From NCBI RefSeq assembly GCF_900184245.1, contig NZ_FXXB01000008.1, positions 744,001-808,000 of the forward strand: a DNA stretch of 64,000 nucleotides. Direction: 5' to 3'. This document shows, piece after piece, positions 60,698 to 64,000 of the stretch (position 1 is its first letter; each line of letters opens with the position of its first letter). A program made the translations under genes and the position numbers. Origin of the DNA: Brachybacterium massiliense. GTDB lineage: Bacteria > Actinomycetota > Actinomycetes > Actinomycetales > Dermabacteraceae. The notes beneath the pieces were generated by a model, which saw only the letters and a list, made by a program, of their open reading frames with translations, searched no databases and was not told the DNA's origin.

Positions 60698-60713
60698 TCA
60701 GACCCTGGTCTGA
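60698..60713. promoter_or_regulatory. Perfect 16-bp palindrome upstream of the ABC exporter genes
   Basis: TCAGACC-CT-GGTCTGA, two perfect 7-bp half-sites with a 2-bp spacer. A candidate operator for a dimeric repressor, but no regulator gene is adjacent. The surrounding 60610-60914 holds no gene. Confidence 0.4.
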
Positions 60714-60751
60714 TCCGTGCGGCCTCACCCGTCCTCCTCGAGGCCCGTCGA

Positions 60752-60797
60752 ACGAGAACACCGATACCTGCCGGATCTGGCAGATATCGGTGTTCTC
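60752..60797 (-). terminator. Hairpin downstream of pstB, probable terminator of the pst operon
   Basis: 20-nt arms (60752-60771 and 60778-60797) with one mismatch and the 6-nt loop GGATCT. It lies 118 bp after the pstB stop on the minus strand. There is no T-run. Confidence 0.6.
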
Positions 60798-60914
60798 GAT
60801 GGGCCCCGCGGGCGTGTCGCGTGGGAAGCGGCCCGCGGGGGATCCGGAACCGGCCCCGGCTGCGTCGGGCGAGCCCGCGGTGGCGCGGGACAGCGGAGCC
60901 GGCGGGGGCGCGGG

Positions 60915-61700
60915 TCAGCCGAAACGACCGGAGATGTAGTCCTCGGTCTCCTTGTTCGCGGGGTTGGTGAAGATCGTGTCGGTGTCGTCGATCTCGATCA
61001 GGTGACCGGGCTTGCCGGTGCCGGCGATGTTGAAGAACCCGGTGCGGTCCGAGACGCGGGAGGCCTGCTGCATGTTGTGTGTCACGATCACGATCGTGTA
61101 CTCCTGCTTGAGCTCATGGATCAGGTCCTCGATCGCGAGGGTCGAGATCGGGTCCAGCGCCGAGCAGGGCTCGTCCATCAGCACCACCTCGGGCTGCACG
61201 GCGATCGTGCGAGCGATGCACAGGCGCTGCTGCTGACCGCCGGACAGGCCCATGCCGGGCTTGTCGAGGCGGTCCTTGACCTCGTTCCAGAGGTTCGCGC
61301 CCTTGAGCGCACGCTCGGCCAGGTCGTCCGCGGCGGAGCGGGAGATACGGCGGTTGTTGAGCTTCACGCCGGCCAGGACGTTGTCCCGGATGGACATGGT
61401 CGGGAAGGGGTTCGCCTTCTGGAAGACCATGCCCACGCGGCGGCGCACGTTGACCGGGTCCACGCGCGAGTCGTAGATGTTCTCGCCGTTGATCTCGACC
61501 TTGCCCTTCGCGTACGCGCCGGGGATCACCTCGTGCATGCGGTTCAGGGTGCGCAGGAAGGTGGACTTCCCGCAGCCGGACGGGCCGATCAGGGCGGTCA
61601 CCGAACGGGGCCGGATCTGGACGTCGACGCCCTCCACGGCGAGAAAGTCGCCGTAGTAGATGTTGAGGTCCTCGACATTGATGGGCTGGGGCGCTGCCAT
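60915..61700 (-). CDS. pstB: Phosphate ABC transporter ATP-binding protein
   Basis: The 261-aa ATPase of the high-affinity phosphate importer. It has [14 protein letters not shown], Walker [25 protein letters not shown] (a PstB-specific continuation), [12 protein letters not shown], the signature [16 protein letters not shown], Walker [16 protein letters not shown], and [14 protein letters not shown]. Last gene of pstS-C-A-B, 28 bp after pstA. Confidence 0.96.
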   Translation of the reverse strand: MAAPQPINVEDLNIYYGDFLAVEGVDVQIRPRSVTALIGPSGCGKSTFLRTLNRMHEVIPGAYAKGKVEINGENIYDSRVDPVNVRRRVGMVFQKANPFPTMSIRDNVLAGVKLNNRRISRSAADDLAERALKGANLWNEVKDRLDKPGMGLSGGQQQRLCIARTIAVQPEVVLMDEPCSALDPISTLAIEDLIHELKQEYTIVIVTHNMQQASRVSDRTGFFNIAGTGKPGHLIEIDDTDTIFTNPANKETEDYISGRFG

Positions 61701-61728
61701 CAGGTGTCCTTTCGCGTAGGGCGACAGC

Positions 61729-62892
61729 TCAGCGGCTGAGCTTCGGGGAGAAGTAGTGGCTGACGAGACGGGCGGCGATGTTCAGCACCATCACGATGAC
61801 GATCAGCGTGAAGGCTGCGGCCCAGGCACGATCGATGTTGGTCGTGATCGAGCAGGCGTACACCTCCTGGTTGACCGGGTTGGTGACCGTCTCGTTCATG
61901 CAGTTCGCGTTGCCGTTGCGGTATTGCTGGTTGATGAAGGTCGGCAGGGTGGCCATGCGGCCGTCGAACATGTTCCAGTTCACCGAGGTGACCATGCCGA
62001 CGGTGAGCAGCAGCGGAGCGGTCTCGCCGATCACGCGGGCGATGGCGAGGGTGATGCCCGTGGTCAGGCCCGCGATCGCGGTGCGCAGCACGACCTTGAC
62101 GATGGTGAGCCATTTGGGCACGCCCAGCGCGTAGGACGCCTCGCGCAGGTCCATGGGGACCAGGCGGAGCATCTCCTCGCTGTTGCGCACCACTGTGGGG
62201 ATCATCAGCAGCGAGAGCGCGACGGCGCCCATGATGCCCATGCGCACGCTCTGGTCGGGCATGAAGGCGATGAACAGGGCCAGTCCGAACAGGCCCGCCA
62301 CGATCGAGGGGATGCCGGTCATGACGTCGACCAGGAAGGTGACGCCCCTGCCGAGGGTGCGCTTCCATCCCTGGTCCGCGTACTCGACCAGGAAGATCGC
62401 GGTGAACAGCCCCACGGGGATCGAGATGATCGAGGCCCACAGGGTGATCAGCAGCGTGCCGACGATGGCGTGGAAGACGCCGCCGGCGTCGGCCCCGCCG
62501 ATGATGCCGGACATGTCCTCGCTCCAGAAGGAGAAGGGGGTGGGCTTGGCGGCGATCGCGCGGGTGAGGCCGCGGCTGATGACCTCCCACAGCAGCGACA
62601 GCAGCGGGAACATCGAGATCGCGAAGGCGCCGATGACCAGGAGTGTCATCAGGCGGTCCATCGCCCAGCGGGGGCCCTCGCGCAGCAGCGAGTAGCCCCA
62701 GCCGAACAGCAGGTGCAGCCCGAAGCCGAGCATGATCGCGCTCGCGACCGAGAGGGCGTCGAAGATCGCCAGCACGGCGACCGCGACCAGCAGTCCGGCG
62801 AGGCCGGTGAAGATGAGGTGGTACCAGGGCAGCCGGCGCTCATCGGAGGAGCGCACGGTGGGCGGGGCCTGGACGGAGGTCGAGGAGCTCAT
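61729..62892 (-). CDS. pstA: Phosphate ABC transporter permease PstA
   Basis: A 387-aa inner-membrane permease, longer than the usual 280-300 aa because of two extra N-terminal helices (about 25-90) before the canonical six. The permease core has [59 protein letters not shown] (EAA loop) and [13 protein letters not shown]. It pairs with PstC, 9 bp upstream. Confidence 0.95.
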   Translation of the reverse strand: MSSSTSVQAPPTVRSSDERRLPWYHLIFTGLAGLLVAVAVLAIFDALSVASAIMLGFGLHLLFGWGYSLLREGPRWAMDRLMTLLVIGAFAISMFPLLSLLWEVISRGLTRAIAAKPTPFSFWSEDMSGIIGGADAGGVFHAIVGTLLITLWASIISIPVGLFTAIFLVEYADQGWKRTLGRGVTFLVDVMTGIPSIVAGLFGLALFIAFMPDQSVRMGIMGAVALSLLMIPTVVRNSEEMLRLVPMDLREASYALGVPKWLTIVKVVLRTAIAGLTTGITLAIARVIGETAPLLLTVGMVTSVNWNMFDGRMATLPTFINQQYRNGNANCMNETVTNPVNQEVYACSITTNIDRAWAAAFTLIVIVMVLNIAARLVSHYFSPKLSR

Positions 62893-62901
62893 GGGTACCT
62901 C

Positions 62902-63864
62902 TCAGCTCTTGGGGCCGCTGCGGGCGACGATCCACCGGGCGAGCGCGTTGATGATGAACGTCAGCACGAACAGCACCAGGCCGGTGAAGATGAGCAGGGA
63001 CATGTCGACGCCGGAGGCCTCGGCCTGCTTGGAGGCGATGTTGGCGGCGATCGAGTTGTGGCGACCCACCTCGAGGATGTGCAGCGAGAAGGTCGCGCCG
63101 GGGGCGAGGATCATCAGCACGGCCATGGTCTCGCCGAGCGCTCGGCCCAGGCCCAGCATCGACGCGGCGACGACGCCGCCGCGCCCGAAGGGGAGCACGA
63201 CGGTGCGGATGGTCTCCCAGCGGGTCGCGCCGAGGGCGAGGGCGGCCTCCTCCTGGAGGCGCGGGGTCTGCAGGAACACCTCACGGGAGACCGCCGTGAT
63301 GATCGGCAGCACCATCACCGCGAGCACCACCGAGGCGGAGGCCAGGTTGCGCATCGGAGCGGTGGGCTCGCCCGCGAACAGCGGGATCCAGCCGAAGTAG
63401 GTGTTGAGGAAGACGTACACCGGCTCGAGCTTGGGCACCAGCCAGATGCCGCCCCACAGGCCGTAGACCACCGAGGGCACCGCGGCGAGCAGGTCGATCA
63501 TGTAGCCGAGGCCCGAGGCGAGGCGGCGCGGGGCGAAGTGCGAGATGAACAGGGCGATGCCGATCGAGATCGGGATCGCGATCACCAGGGCGATCGCCGA
63601 GGCGAGCACCGTGCCGTAGACCAGCGGGAGCGTGACCTCGATGAGGGAGAACTCCGAGGTGCCGGAGAACTCCTGGCTCGCGATCACGGCGGGCATCGAC
63701 TCGGAGGTCAGGAAGATCGCCACTGCGGCGAGGGTGAGGAAGATGAGCAGGCCGGAGCCGACGCTCAGGTAGGAGAAGACCGAGTCGCCGACGCGACGAC
63801 CGCTGCCCCTCATCGAGGAGGTCTGCGGTGCCGGGGAGTCCGACTCGAGATCAGTGGTGCTCAT
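62902..63864 (-). CDS. pstC: Phosphate ABC transporter permease PstC
   Basis: A 320-aa permease with six helices. It has PLVYGTVLASAIALVIAIPISIGIALFIS, DLLAAVPSVVYGLWGGIWLVP, the EAA loop LQEEAALALGATRWETIRTVVLPFGRGGVVAASMLGLGRALGETMAV (in segments), and a hydrophilic N-terminus. It follows pstS by about 110 bp containing a hairpin. Confidence 0.95.
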   Translation of the reverse strand: MSTTDLESDSPAPQTSSMRGSGRRVGDSVFSYLSVGSGLLIFLTLAAVAIFLTSESMPAVIASQEFSGTSEFSLIEVTLPLVYGTVLASAIALVIAIPISIGIALFISHFAPRRLASGLGYMIDLLAAVPSVVYGLWGGIWLVPKLEPVYVFLNTYFGWIPLFAGEPTAPMRNLASASVVLAVMVLPIITAVSREVFLQTPRLQEEAALALGATRWETIRTVVLPFGRGGVVAASMLGLGRALGETMAVLMILAPGATFSLHILEVGRHNSIAANIASKQAEASGVDMSLLIFTGLVLFVLTFIINALARWIVARSGPKS

Positions 63865-63920
63865 AGGGGCCTTCCTCAGAGCTCACAGGGTTGTGGGAGA
63901 GCGGATGATGCCGGTTCGCG

Positions 63921-63958
63921 GCTGTGCCGCCGGACCAGGATTGGGCCGGCGGCACAGC
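63921..63958 (-). terminator. Hairpin between pstS and pstC
   Basis: A perfect 13-bp stem GCTGTGCCGCCGG/CCGGCGGCACAGC with a 12-nt loop, 18 bp after the pstS stop. An intercistronic partial terminator or 3'-end stabiliser would give more PstS than PstCAB, as is usual for binding-protein operons. Confidence 0.6.
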
Positions 63959-63975
63959 GCTGTGCGAGGGCTGGA

Positions 63976-64000
63976 TCAGCCGACGGTGATGCCGTCGATC
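63976..64000 (-). CDS. pstS: Phosphate-binding protein PstS (last seven codons)
   Basis: Only the C-terminus ...IDGITVG-stop lies in the window. The identification rests on the position directly upstream of pstCAB on the same strand; the seven residues agree with PstS C-termini but prove nothing. Confidence 0.6.

Overview
The window is very GC-rich chromosomal DNA from an actinobacterium. The features pointing there are the Mrp antiporter with fused A/B subunit, the bifunctional-type dCTP deaminase, GTG starts, many leaderless promoters, and hairpin terminators without U-tracts. Gene content and codon use suggest Micrococcales, most likely a Brachybacterium-like (Dermabacteraceae) organism. 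That assignment is inference, because no rRNA gene is present. Four tRNA genes (Glu, Asp, Phe, Gly) lie in the first 17 kb. I see no insertion sequence, prophage, integrase or CRISPR array.

Layout: 1-6.6 kb holds a truncated ABC ATPase, a LiaS/DesK-type two-component system, a zincin, tRNAs, a quinone-reductase-like oxidoreductase and formate-THF ligase. At 6.7-13.7 kb a minus-strand Mrp (Na+/H+ antiporter) operon runs A-C-D-E-F-G. At 13.8-28 kb come an MFS exporter, a gene with an internal 36-bp tandem duplication, dcd, a TetR regulator, an 825-aa membrane protein that reads like a catalytically dead membrane pyrophosphatase, an NHL/thioredoxin protein, two HAD phosphatases, metY and an ABC-F protein with a tiny leader ORF. 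murQ, a BadF-type sugar kinase, a flavin monooxygenase, a CopD-CtaG fusion, two crcB genes and a 2-oxoacid dehydrogenase operon follow. The E2 gene of that operon is frameshifted by a 28-bp fold-back insertion.

From 37.5 to 44.1 kb a tightly overlapped six-gene operon encodes a sugar ABC importer, NagZ, AnmK and an RpiR regulator. With murQ and the sugar kinase at 27-29 kb, this gives nearly a full pathway for recovering cell-wall amino sugars. A Gfo/Idh/MocA oxidoreductase and an MFS carrier follow.

At 47.4-51.5 kb there is an island of visibly lower GC at its 5' end. It encodes a small secreted two-cysteine protein, a lipoprotein, a membrane-anchored adaptor with a peptidoglycan-binding domain, an ABC ATPase and an FtsX-type permease. 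I read it as a candidate undescribed secreted-peptide/exporter system. Next comes trpB, which stands alone behind a complete trp-type attenuator (leader peptide with tandem Trp codons). The window ends with an aromatic/histidinol-phosphate aminotransferase, purB, small metabolic genes, a MacB-like ABC exporter and the phosphate importer pstSCAB (pstS cut by the window edge).

The strongest points for follow-up are the MRL-stop leader and ribosome-binding-site hairpin in front of the ABC-F gene, the secreted-peptide/ABC island, the degenerate pyrophosphatase homologue, and the templated insertion that breaks E2.
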